From the NCBI GenBank assembly GCA_020050175.1, contig JAGVKY010000071.1, forward strand, positions 1 through 8,981: a DNA stretch of 8,981 bases. Reading direction: 5' to 3'. A program made the translations under genes and the position numbers. The stretch is from Parachlamydiales bacterium (GTDB lineage: Bacteria > Chlamydiota > Chlamydiia > Chlamydiales > JAJFMK01). Of the stretch, positions 1 through 5,783 are shown in pieces (position 1 is the stretch's first letter; every line of letters begins with the position of its first letter). The notes under the pieces were generated by a model. It saw nothing but the letters and a program-made list of their open reading frames with translations, was not told the origin of the DNA and made no database searches.

Positions 1-4
1 CCCT

Positions 5-30
5 GCTGAGGTTGCCTCAACTTTTTATTT
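5..30 (+). terminator. weak candidate rho-independent terminator
   Basis: A short hairpin pairs TGAGG (7-11) with CCTCA (15-19) around a TTG loop, with one extra outer G-C pair across a mismatch, and is followed by a T-rich run at 22-30. It would end a plus-strand transcript arriving from left of the window. The stem is short and the loop has only three bases, so this is a tentative call. Confidence 0.3.
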
Positions 31-82
31 CCCTCAACATACTTCCGCTCTTTTCTCTGCCTTCACAACTGCCTAGAGGGAC

Positions 83-160
83 TTATGCAACAACGCCCAA
101 ACTAATTCCGGCAACAAGCAAACCAGAAATCGTAGGTGCAACTAAGTCGCTCCAACACAT
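83..160 (-). CDS. possible 25-residue hydrophobic small protein
   Basis: An open frame downstream of the tRNA-Ser(CGA) gene on the same strand encodes 25 residues. The start is Met-Cys-Trp-Ser-Asp, and the rest is almost wholly hydrophobic with small residues (Ala, Gly, Val, Leu, Ile), as in a single membrane helix. An AGGTG lies 9 bases before this ATG and could be a ribosome binding site. A GTG at 170-172 directly after an in-frame TAG would add four residues. Nothing identifies a family. It could equally be the tail of a decayed membrane protein or chance. Confidence 0.2.
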   Translation of the reverse strand: MCWSDLVAPTISGLLVAGISLGVVA

Positions 161-222
161 TGGTATGAACACCTAATCATTACTTCTTGGATAAAGAGTG
201 TAAGAGTTCGAAATTAAAATGA

Positions 223-309
223 CGGAAGAGGGAGGATTCGAACCTCCGACACCATTGCTGGTGTTTCTGTTTTCGAGACAGACGCAATCGGCCGCTCTGC
301 CACTCTTCC
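223..309 (-). tRNA. tRNA-Ser(CGA)
   Basis: The reverse complement folds as a class II tRNA. The acceptor stem pairs GGAAGAG with CTCTTCC, with discriminator G at 223. The D-stem is GCA/TGC. The anticodon stem TCTGT/ACAGA carries loop CTCGAAA, which gives anticodon CGA and reads serine codon UCG. A long variable arm (ACACC/GGTGT) is diagnostic of tRNA-Ser, and the T-arm is GGAGG-TTCGAAT-CCTCC. No CCA follows the discriminator, so the end must be added by tRNA nucleotidyltransferase. Its first 26 bases are identical to those of the second tRNA-Ser at 1432-1517. Confidence 0.97.
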
Positions 310-323
310 GGAGGAGGAAAAAG

Positions 324-351
324 TTTATGCCGATCTTGTGTTTCTCCTCAA
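324..351 (-). promoter_or_regulatory. candidate promoter of tRNA-Ser(CGA)
   Basis: On the minus strand, TTGAGG (346-351) and CATAAA (324-329) are separated by 16 bases. Each matches four of six bases of the sigma-70-type hexamers. Transcription would begin about 7 bases before the mature tRNA 5' end at 309, a normal position for a tRNA gene. The element lies in the 64-base gap shared with the divergent cyclophilin gene. Confidence 0.35.
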
Positions 352-377
352 GGGTGGGGTACGATTTTAAGGTATGA
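327..377 (+). CDS. possible 16-codon leader peptide coupled to the cyclophilin gene
   Basis: A strong Shine-Dalgarno match, GGAGGAGG (310-317), stands 9 bases before an ATG at 327. That ATG opens a 16-codon frame (MPILCFSSRVGYDFKV) ending in TGA at 375-377. The stop overlaps the cyclophilin ATG as ATGA, the classic arrangement for translational coupling. The cyclophilin start itself has only an AAGG one base away, too close to serve well. The GGAGGAGG also abuts the tRNA 5' end on the other strand, so it may instead be part of the tRNA leader, and a 16-codon frame can arise by chance. This is an inference from layout only. Confidence 0.3.
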   Translation: MPILCFSSRVGYDFKV

Positions 378-859
378 ACGAAAAACCAAATTCTAAAGTA
401 GTATTTGAAACGACCCAAGGGAGTTTCACTGTCACCCTTTTTCCTGCAAAAGCCCCAAAGGCTGTGGAAAATTTCCTCAAGCTAATTGAAAAAGGTTATT
501 ACAATGATGTCATCTTCCATCGGGTGATCAAGAGCTTCATGATCCAAGGTGGAGATCCGACAGGCACAGGTCGCGGCGGCGAGTCTGCGTTTGGAAAGAA
601 TTTTCCAGACGAAATTGTCAAAGATCTCACCTTTGATCGTCCAGGTCTTCTTGCAATGGCCAACCGTGGGCCCAACACCAACGGCAGCCAGTTCTTTATC
701 ACAACTGCCCCAACTCCATGGCTAGACGGCAACCATACGATATTTGGCGAAGTCACCTCAGGTTATGAAGTGGTTCGTAAAATCGAAACCACAAAGACCG
801 ATGTCGGCGACCGCCCTATCGAAACTCAAAAGATTTTAAAAATCACTGTTCAACCGTAA
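374..859 (+). CDS. cyclophilin-type peptidyl-prolyl cis-trans isomerase
   Basis: This 161-residue protein is a complete single-domain cyclophilin, which catalyses cis-trans isomerisation of Xaa-Pro bonds during protein folding. The active-site residues of the family are all visible: Arg50 in FHR, Phe55, Met56 and Gln58 in FMIQGGD, Gln106 and Phe108 in GPNTNGSQFFIT, and Trp116, Leu117 and His121 in WLDGNHTIFG. There is no signal peptide, so it should be cytoplasmic. The start is fixed because an in-frame TAA (368-370) lies one codon upstream. The stop overlaps the next gene's start as TAATG, so the two are probably co-translated. The gene lies between two oppositely oriented tRNA-Ser genes. 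Family assignment is secure; no specific ppi gene symbol can be chosen from sequence alone. Confidence 0.96.
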   Translation: MNEKPNSKVVFETTQGSFTVTLFPAKAPKAVENFLKLIEKGYYNDVIFHRVIKSFMIQGGDPTGTGRGGESAFGKNFPDEIVKDLTFDRPGLLAMANRGPNTNGSQFFITTAPTPWLDGNHTIFGEVTSGYEVVRKIETTKTDVGDRPIETQKILKITVQP

Positions 860-1413
860 TGGCAGTTGCAGCTCTTCAAAGACAAATTGGAACCATTGTA
901 AAATTTTTTAATTACCCCCTCGTTAAAGAGGGGATAAAAAACATCAGCGGTGCCGCCTCTTTTGTTTTTGGCTGGGTCGAAGTGTACGACCTCTATAAAA
1001 TAGCAAGGGGACGCTCCTTTTCGAGCGAAGAAAACCCAAGTACGATCAAAAAAATCTCGCTCATTTGCACCAAGCTTTCTCTGATTTTAAGTGGTGCTGC
1101 CTCCAGACCTGGCATCTACATTTTTTCGAAAATTTCGGACTCTCTCTTTACTCCTCAGCAATTACATCGGCTTTTTGGCCCTAATACTATCTTTGCCCTA
1201 AACCCCCGCCATCCACGCCACATTTTCAGCATCGCTGCAGCTGTCCTTACAGCACCAGCGATCATTCACTTGTGTTGGTCAAAAAAAATTGAAGTTGATA
1301 AACGATTTTTTACTGATACTAAAGCACATTTGATGGCAGCCATCAATGGCATCACCAGCCGTTTAGCTTTGCATTTGGGCAATAAGATTGTGCGCCTAGC
1401 AATCGTGAGATAA
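859..1413 (+). CDS. unrecognised membrane protein, 184 residues
   Basis: I do not recognise a named family. The ATG shares its A with the cyclophilin stop codon (TAATG, 857-861), so expression is likely coupled to it. Hydrophobic segments lie at about residues 29-46, 66-82 and 122-140, with a weaker one near 166-181. They are separated by basic stretches (KIARGR at 47-52, NPRHPRH at 115-121, SKK at 141-143), which suggests an inner-membrane protein with three or four helices. There is no cleavable signal peptide. A central GPNTIFALNPRHPRH stretch (107-121) looks like a conserved core. The composition and motif style resemble lineage-restricted membrane proteins of environmental chlamydiae, but that is an impression from memory. 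The frame ends 18 bases before the convergent tRNA-Ser(UGA) gene, and no terminator is visible between them. Confidence 0.75.
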   Translation: MAVAALQRQIGTIVKFFNYPLVKEGIKNISGAASFVFGWVEVYDLYKIARGRSFSSEENPSTIKKISLICTKLSLILSGAASRPGIYIFSKISDSLFTPQQLHRLFGPNTIFALNPRHPRHIFSIAAAVLTAPAIIHLCWSKKIEVDKRFFTDTKAHLMAAINGITSRLALHLGNKIVRLAIVR

Positions 1414-1431
1414 CGGGATCTGTAAAGGGAA

Positions 1432-1517
1432 CGGAAGAGGTAGGATTTGAACCCACGGACCCCGGAGGGGCCTCCTGTTTTCAAGACAGGTGCAATCGGC
1501 CGCTCTGCCACTCTTCC
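1432..1517 (-). tRNA. tRNA-Ser(UGA)
   Basis: The reverse complement gives a class II tRNA. The acceptor stem is GGAAGAG/CTCTTCC with discriminator G at 1432. The anticodon stem CCTGT/ACAGG holds loop CTTGAAA, which gives anticodon UGA for serine codons UCA and probably UCG by wobble. The long variable arm pairs CCCC with GGGG. The T-arm is GTGGG-TTCAAAT-CCTAC with one G-U pair. No CCA is encoded. Its acceptor and D-arm half (1492-1517) is identical to that of tRNA-Ser(CGA), while the anticodon stem, variable arm and T-arm differ. Confidence 0.97.
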
Positions 1518-1531
1518 GTATGAAGTGCAAC

Positions 1532-1560
1532 AGCATAGTTGAAAGGCCCTACGAGGTCAA
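1532..1560 (-). promoter_or_regulatory. promoter of tRNA-Ser(UGA)
   Basis: On the minus strand, TTGACC (1555-1560, five of six to TTGACA) and TATGCT (1532-1537, four of six to TATAAT) are exactly 17 bases apart. The predicted start is about 8 bases before the tRNA 5' end at 1517. It lies in the 61-base gap after the upstream CBS-protein gene, which shows no clear terminator, so read-through could also contribute. Confidence 0.55.
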
Positions 1561-1578
1561 GAAGTTCCAGAAGAATGA

Positions 1579-2802
1579 CTAAGGTGCAGCAAGTGATCTG
1601 ATGCGTACTTGGTCAATTTCGAGAAGGGAGCAGGTTTCGGCGATCCAATCAAATCCGGCATAGGCAAAGCGAGCTCCCTCTTCTGGATGGTCGCCGATAT
1701 GTTCTTTGACAAAGTCGGAGAGGATCATGTCGGCAGGAAGCTTTAAAGAGAGATTCAGTTCCTTTTCCACGATGCGCATGAGAGTTTCGCCATCAAAAAG
1801 ACGGTCCACATATAAGGAGGGTTGTTTTGGCTGGTTTTTAACCGTGGGGAAAAGAAAATAAAGAAGATCTTCAAAAGTTAAAAAACCGGTAACTTTGCCT
1901 GTTTCATTAATCCCCATCATCATCTCATCCCCCCCTTTGCGAAAGTTATTTAAGAGGTCTAGAAGAGTCATTCTTTGATCAACGAAAGTCGGCTGTTTCA
2001 TCCAGTCCCGCACCCTACGATTATCGGGGACGCGGAGAAAATCTCGCACAGAGACTAAACCGACAAAATCGTTTTTATCTTCTTGTTTAAGAAGAACATA
2101 GGGGAAAGGGTTTTTTCCCATGAGAGAACGAAGTTCAGCAACCGTAGCCTTCATGGATAAGACAGGCAACCTATCGATGGGGCGAAGGAGACTCACGATA
2201 TGTTTTTCGCCGAGTGAAAATATGGCCGAAAGAGTTCGTCTTGCCCCCTCCTCGTCTGTTACTTCAGAAGAGGAAGAGCTTGTACCTTCAAGTAATTGAA
2301 CCAGCTCCTCCCTTGGGATGATAAAAGCGGCTTCCCCTTCCGAATGTCCCCCAATGAGGTAGTTTCCTGCTTTGGTCAATATTTCTAGCAAAAAGAGAAA
2401 AGGAGAAAGGAGTTTGTAGGTCCAATAAATAATCGGCATCCCCAAAAAAACCACATGTTCCGGTCGAGTTCTTGCCGCAAACATTGGAGCAAGTTCCCCT
2501 AAGATAATCGCAAGGGTGATTTGCGCAAGGGGCGCCCAATCCGGGGAGAGGCCCATCGAAGAAAAGACATGTCTCGAACACTCTGCACCTACCACAAGGG
2601 ACAAGTTGACGCCAACAAGAGTCGTACCAAACAGATGGGACGGTTTTTGCAAAAGCTCTTTCAACCAGATAATCCGACGATGCCCTCGGGCGACATAATA
2701 ATCGATTTTCAAGCGATCAAAGGAGATGGCGGCCATCTCAAACATTGAAAAAAACGAAAGGGCTATCAAAGAAATAAAGTCGAGGGCAAGCCAAAAAATC
2801 AT
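1579..2802 (-). CDS. CNNM/CorC-type membrane protein with CBS domains (divergent paralogue)
   Basis: This 407-residue protein has the architecture of the HlyC/CorC/TlyC group. An N-terminal CNNM (DUF21) membrane domain with three to four helices spans about 1-150, a CBS pair about 205-320, and a C-terminal CorC_HlyC-like domain about 326-405. Family members are linked to Mg/Co transport; the old hemolysin label is weakly supported. It departs from the usual CNNM signatures: the normal Ser-rich SETA motif is SMFEMA (19-24), and GEIxPK becomes GELAPM (102-107) without the Lys. A Ser-rich run (175-179) precedes the CBS region. The ATG overlaps the stop of the intact paralogue upstream as ATGA, with GGGGGAG as ribosome binding site just before. 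The layout suggests a heteromeric partner rather than an independent transporter; that is inference. Confidence 0.85.
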   Translation of the reverse strand: MIFWLALDFISLIALSFFSMFEMAAISFDRLKIDYYVARGHRRIIWLKELLQKPSHLFGTTLVGVNLSLVVGAECSRHVFSSMGLSPDWAPLAQITLAIILGELAPMFAARTRPEHVVFLGMPIIYWTYKLLSPFLFLLEILTKAGNYLIGGHSEGEAAFIIPREELVQLLEGTSSSSSEVTDEEGARRTLSAIFSLGEKHIVSLLRPIDRLPVLSMKATVAELRSLMGKNPFPYVLLKQEDKNDFVGLVSVRDFLRVPDNRRVRDWMKQPTFVDQRMTLLDLLNNFRKGGDEMMMGINETGKVTGFLTFEDLLYFLFPTVKNQPKQPSLYVDRLFDGETLMRIVEKELNLSLKLPADMILSDFVKEHIGDHPEEGARFAYAGFDWIAETCSLLEIDQVRIRSLAAP

Positions 2803-4052
2803 TTAGCTCCCCCGCCATTTCTTTTTCGGATGAGAAGTTTTTTTACCCGATGAGGCTCTGCGGAGACCACCTGAAATTCGAGACCCCCTCTTTGAAAAAG
2901 GGTGCCCCCTTTGGGAATATCTCCAATCACTTCGATCACCCAACCGCCGACACTCTGCGACGTCGCATCATCCCTCAATTTAACATGGAAAAGCTCTTCT
3001 AGTTCCTCTAGATCCATCGTTCCATCTGCAATGATCGAATCCTTCGAAAGAAACTGATAGTCTTTTTCCTTTTTGGTGGAGTTGCCTACTGTGCCTAGAA
3101 CGACCTCGAGAATATCCTCTCGTTGGATCATCCCTGCAAGTCCCCCAAACTCGTCGACAGCAAAGGCTAAACTTTTCCCTTTGCGGAGGAGTTCATCTAA
3201 AAGAGGACGTACGGGAGCAAGCTCAGGGACAAAAAGAGGATTTTGCAAATGACGCTGCAAATCTCTTCCTGTTTTTAATCTGTCACGGATAAGAAGGTAA
3301 ATCTGAAAAGAAAGTGTCCCCATTAACGTGTCCCACGTCCGATGATAGATAGGCACTTCTTTTTCCTTTTTCTCTACAAAAAGATGGGATAATTTTGTCA
3401 GAGGATCTTGGATGTCATACCCTACCATATCTTCTTTGGGATACATCAGATCTCTTGCCTGGCACTGCTTTAATTCCAGATAACCAGATGCAAGTTCAAC
3501 CTCTTCAGGATAAATGACTCCCCTCTCTTGCGAAGAAGAAAGGACATGCTCGATCTCCTCCTGACCTAAGAGCCTATCTTTCTTTAGCCAAGAAAAAAGG
3601 ATTTTTGAAAGGGGGATGGTGATTTTGAGAACTCCTTCTCGAAGAGGTCCCATCCAACGGTTAATCTTATCGAGAATCGGAGACATCCACTCCGAGAGAA
3701 ATCGGTTTTTCACTAGCCCAAGCTGCTTCGGGAAGATCTCGCCAAAAAAGAGGAGTAGAAAGAAAGGGATCAGAATTTTGACAAGAAGACTCCCCTCCTC
3801 CCCCACATAGGCTGAGACGCTGTTTTGGACTAAGATATTAACGACCGTATTCAGAATAAAAATCGTCACCAAGATTTCTTTCGGCGACTTCATCAGCTTG
3901 GCAATCAGCCGCAGACGGTAATTGGAAGAGGACTCACAAGCTTTGACATAAGAATTTGGAAGAGAAAAAAAGGCAGTTTCTGAAGAGGAGCAAAAAGCCG
4001 AAATTAGGGTAAAGGTAACAATCGGAACGAGATGAAGAAGGTCAGCGTCCAT
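2799..4052 (-). CDS. CNNM/CorC-type membrane protein with CBS domains (canonical paralogue)
   Basis: An integral membrane protein of 417 residues in the HlyC/CorC/TlyC group, whose members are implicated in divalent cation (Mg, Co) transport. From the chosen start, the CNNM domain covers about 5-155. It carries SSSETAFFSL (22-31), an Asn-containing helix (NTVVN, 68-72) and GEIFPKQLG (104-112). The CBS pair runs from about 200 to 322 and ends with the signature VDEFGGLAG (299-307). A CorC_HlyC domain follows at about 335-410. I start at ATG 4050-4052, which has GGTGGAG just upstream and places the first helix at the N-terminus. A TTG at 4083-4085 would add 11 residues and deepen the overlap with the previous gene to 44 bases. 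As chosen, the overlap is 11 bases. It is translationally coupled downstream to its divergent paralogue. Confidence 0.9.
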   Translation of the reverse strand: MDADLLHLVPIVTFTLISAFCSSSETAFFSLPNSYVKACESSSNYRLRLIAKLMKSPKEILVTIFILNTVVNILVQNSVSAYVGEEGSLLVKILIPFFLLLFFGEIFPKQLGLVKNRFLSEWMSPILDKINRWMGPLREGVLKITIPLSKILFSWLKKDRLLGQEEIEHVLSSSQERGVIYPEEVELASGYLELKQCQARDLMYPKEDMVGYDIQDPLTKLSHLFVEKKEKEVPIYHRTWDTLMGTLSFQIYLLIRDRLKTGRDLQRHLQNPLFVPELAPVRPLLDELLRKGKSLAFAVDEFGGLAGMIQREDILEVVLGTVGNSTKKEKDYQFLSKDSIIADGTMDLEELEELFHVKLRDDATSQSVGGWVIEVIGDIPKGGTLFQRGGLEFQVVSAEPHRVKKLLIRKRNGGGAK

Positions 4053-4383
4053 CCATCTCCACCACAATTGCCCCTTTAGGGACAACCCCCAACTTTTCCA
4101 TGAGCTTGTACTCCAACCAGCGTGAATCTTGGGATAAGGAAAGGTCTTTTCTAAGTCTCTCCACTCCCCTTTTTTCTTCTACCATCTTCGACTCGATCGC
4201 TTGAAGCGCTCTCTTTAAACCCCTCTCTTCTTCATACAGAGTCAGAAGACGAAATACAAAGGGTAGTGAAAGAAAAAGAGAAAGAAAGAGGAGCGAACGA
4301 GCTCCCGTCCTTAAAGGGAAAAACGTGAAAAGAGACTTACCTATCAGTCTCTTTTCCTCTAAATATTCCCTAATAAGGCTCAT
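4042..4383 (-). CDS. FtsB/DivIC/FtsL-like septum formation initiator protein
   Basis: This 113-residue protein has the bitopic layout of septum formation initiators. A basic cytoplasmic head spans 1-30, one membrane helix about 30-48, and a charged coiled-coil-like stretch about 50-82. A C-terminal segment follows with RWLEYKLMEKLGVVPKGAIV (89-108), which resembles the family's 'EKLGLVKPGEIV' ending. Such proteins form a periplasmic coiled coil in the divisome (FtsQ-FtsL-FtsB / DivIB-FtsL-DivIC). The call rests on architecture and that short motif, so a different small coiled-coil membrane protein is possible. The ATG overlaps the stop of the upstream transporter-like fragment as ATGA, with AGGA close before it. 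The 3' end overlaps the CNNM gene. It is longer at the N-terminus than typical FtsB. Confidence 0.6.
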   Translation of the reverse strand: MSLIREYLEEKRLIGKSLFTFFPLRTGARSLLFLSLFLSLPFVFRLLTLYEEERGLKRALQAIESKMVEEKRGVERLRKDLSLSQDSRWLEYKLMEKLGVVPKGAIVVEMDGR

Positions 4384-4646
4384 GCAGTCCTAGGCATGTC
4401 GGCTTTGTGCTGGTTTTTTCTATATAGCAAAAAATAGAAAGCTAAACAAATGACCAAACATAAAACCCCCAAAAAATTTATACTTAGAAGAAGCTGAATC
4501 GCATCCTCGTTGGCCCCAAAATATTGGACCATCTCTGGAAAGCTCGGAGTGTAGATGTCTGTCTCTACGTAGAAGGCTACAAACGTAAAGAGAGTGATCC
4601 CCAAGAATAGAATTTCCTGAAACTTGTTCTTAAAGAAAGGTGTCAT
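4380..4646 (-). CDS. 88-residue Bcr/CflA-like MFS transporter N-terminal fragment
   Basis: Residues 11-60 resemble the first helix, loop and second helix of Bcr/CflA-type multidrug transporters of the major facilitator superfamily. The key stretch is VETDIYTPSFPEMVQYFG (27-44) followed by QLLLSINFLG (51-60). Full members have about 400 residues and 12 helices; this frame stops after helix 2 with a basic tail (YRKNQHK). Departure from the family pattern begins at a T6/G5 run (4466-4476), where slippage or a frameshift is plausible. Shifted by one base it reads GGFMFGHLF before an early stop, so the rest of the gene is gone. It may be a remnant kept for coupling, or a real two-helix protein: it has a good ribosome binding site (AAGGA, 7 bases before ATG) and its stop overlaps the next start as ATGA. 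Confidence 0.65.
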   Translation of the reverse strand: MTPFFKNKFQEILFLGITLFTFVAFYVETDIYTPSFPEMVQYFGANEDAIQLLLSINFLGVLCLVICLAFYFLLYRKNQHKADMPRTA

Positions 4647-4684
4647 GAACCTATCCTTGGGTTAAAATTTTAGAATTGAGGCGA

Positions 4685-5254
4685 CTAAATCCTAGGGACC
4701 ACAATCCCTTCTTGCATCATGTATTTGCCTTTCCTATCTTTGTATGAAACGGAACATGGGGTCAAGGACTCGAAAAAGAGAACTTGGGCAATTCCTTCGT
4801 TCGCATAAATTTTTGCTGGAAGCGGGGTTGTATTAGAGATTTCGATGGTGACATACCCTTCCCACTCAGGTTCAAAGGGGGTGACATTGACGATGATTCC
4901 GCAGCGAGCATAGGTCGATTTTCCGATGCAAAGAGTTAAAATATTTCGCGGGATTCTGAAATATTCAACACTTCTTGCGAGGGCAAAAGAATTGCCTGGA
5001 ATAATGCAATAAGGTCCCTTGATGTCGACAAAGGAATCAGCAGAAAAATTTTTAGGATCAACGATTGTGTTGTAAACGTTTGTAAAGACTTTAAATTCAT
5101 CCGCAACACGTAAGTCGTAACCGTAGCTCGATAACCCATAGCTTACAAGGGGTGAACCTGATTCATCCATTTTCACTTGGTGGGGGATGAAGGGTTCGAT
5201 CAACCCGCAAGCTTCTGATTGTTCTTGGATCCAGTCATCTGATTTAATGCTCAT
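4685..5254 (-). CDS. dcd: dCTP deaminase
   Basis: This 189-residue enzyme converts dCTP to dUTP and ammonia, feeding dUMP and then dTMP synthesis in the cytoplasm. It is full length for the family. Recognisable elements are SSYGYDLRV (42-50), GKSTYARCGI (111-120) with the catalytic-site Lys/Ser and Arg117, and VTPFEPEWEGYVTIEISN (124-141). In the last, Glu138 sits where the family's catalytic glutamate is expected, and IYANEGIAQVLF (149-160) follows. The C-terminus (YKDRKGKYMMQEG) contains the usual nucleotide-phosphate and lid residues. It lies 7 bases after the Nudix gene and 38 bases before the transporter-like fragment, so it is probably co-transcribed with both. The ribosome binding site is weak (GAGA), which would fit coupling to the upstream gene. 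Confidence 0.96.
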   Translation of the reverse strand: MSIKSDDWIQEQSEACGLIEPFIPHQVKMDESGSPLVSYGLSSYGYDLRVADEFKVFTNVYNTIVDPKNFSADSFVDIKGPYCIIPGNSFALARSVEYFRIPRNILTLCIGKSTYARCGIIVNVTPFEPEWEGYVTIEISNTTPLPAKIYANEGIAQVLFFESLTPCSVSYKDRKGKYMMQEGIVVPRI

Positions 5255-5261
5255 TCTTGTC

Positions 5262-5747
5262 TCAAGGTTTAGTAATTACAGTCCATAGAAAGCGTAGTAC
5301 AATCCAGGGGTGACGAATAGCATACGCGAAAAAGGTTCTCCACGTCACCTCTTGAATCGGCTCCCGCAGGGTCGATGCGCTAAATAAACATTTTTCTATC
5401 CAGCGGCGATGAAGGGGGAAAAGGGCTTTTGGCAACGCATCGTAGGGGAAGTAAGCGCTATCGGCCGTCTCCTCAGTAACTGTCAGCTCCCCTTCAACTT
5501 CAGTGGTGACAAAGACAAACGTTTCTTGGGTTAATTTATTGATAGGGGAAAAGTGACCCTTCAGACTCAATCTCTTCGCCTTAAGTCCTGTCTCTTCGTC
5601 AAGTTCTCTAAAGGCGGCCGCGATCGGTTCCTCTCCAGGGTCGACACCTCCCCCCGGCATGACCCAAACAGGGACATCCTTCCTTTTAACCAAAAGGATT
5701 AAACCTCTTTTAGGATCGTGGACCAGAACAAGCGCACAGGGCTTCAT
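5262..5747 (-). CDS. Nudix hydrolase
   Basis: This 161-residue protein carries a perfect Nudix box at residues 33-55: Gly33, five residues, Glu39, seven residues, then RELDEETGL (47-55). The glutamates coordinate the metal that drives hydrolysis of a nucleoside diphosphate linked to another group. The N-terminal strand (CALVLVHDP, LILLVKRKD) and WVMPGGG just before the box are typical of MutT-like enzymes. The substrate cannot be read from sequence. The region after about residue 120 is an extra tail ending in a hydrophobic, aromatic segment (HPWIVLRFLWTVI, 146-158), perhaps an added amphipathic or membrane-associating helix. No clear ribosome binding site precedes the ATG. It lies 36 bases after the upstream paralogue gene and 7 bases before dcd, which suggests a nucleotide-pool role alongside Dcd (inference). 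Confidence 0.93.
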   Translation of the reverse strand: MKPCALVLVHDPKRGLILLVKRKDVPVWVMPGGGVDPGEEPIAAAFRELDEETGLKAKRLSLKGHFSPINKLTQETFVFVTTEVEGELTVTEETADSAYFPYDALPKALFPLHRRWIEKCLFSASTLREPIQEVTWRTFFAYAIRHPWIVLRFLWTVITKP

Positions 5748-5762
5748 TGCAATAAGGATATA

Positions 5763-5778
5763 AGAATCTAACGATTCT
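5763..5778 (-). terminator. small hairpin between paralogue gene and Nudix gene
   Basis: AGAATC (5763-5768) and GATTCT (5773-5778) form a perfect 6-base stem with a 4-base loop, in the 36-base gap between the two genes. On the minus strand it is followed by TATATCCTTATT, which is not a proper T-run. It could be a weak terminator, a processing site or chance. Confidence 0.2.
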
Positions 5779-5783
5779 CGCCC

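Noticed and set aside
173..418. 81-codon minus-strand open frame
   Set aside because: It runs through the tRNA-Ser(CGA) gene and the start of the cyclophilin gene; its amino-acid pattern is that of a shadow frame.
499..756. 85-codon minus-strand open frame inside the cyclophilin gene
   Set aside because: It is wholly antisense to a well-supported gene, has no ribosome binding site of note, and has a Pro/Arg-rich shadow composition.
1266..1511. 81-codon minus-strand open frame
   Set aside because: It covers the tRNA-Ser(UGA) gene and the antisense of the membrane-protein gene; the tRNA explains its start region.
2288..2748. Overlapping open frames on both strands inside the second CNNM gene
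   Set aside because: They are alternative frames of a gene with clear domain architecture and show no recognisable protein features.
3616..3810. 64-codon plus-strand open frame
   Set aside because: It is antisense to the canonical CNNM membrane domain, with an Arg/Pro/Ser-rich shadow composition.
4053..4085. Upstream TTG start for the canonical CNNM protein
   Set aside because: It would add 11 residues that only mirror the overlapping FtsB-like gene, uses a rare start with no good ribosome binding site, and puts charged residues before the first helix. ATG at 4050-4052 fits better.
4936..5139. 67-codon minus-strand open frame inside dcd
   Set aside because: It is an alternative frame within a full-length, well-conserved dcd gene.
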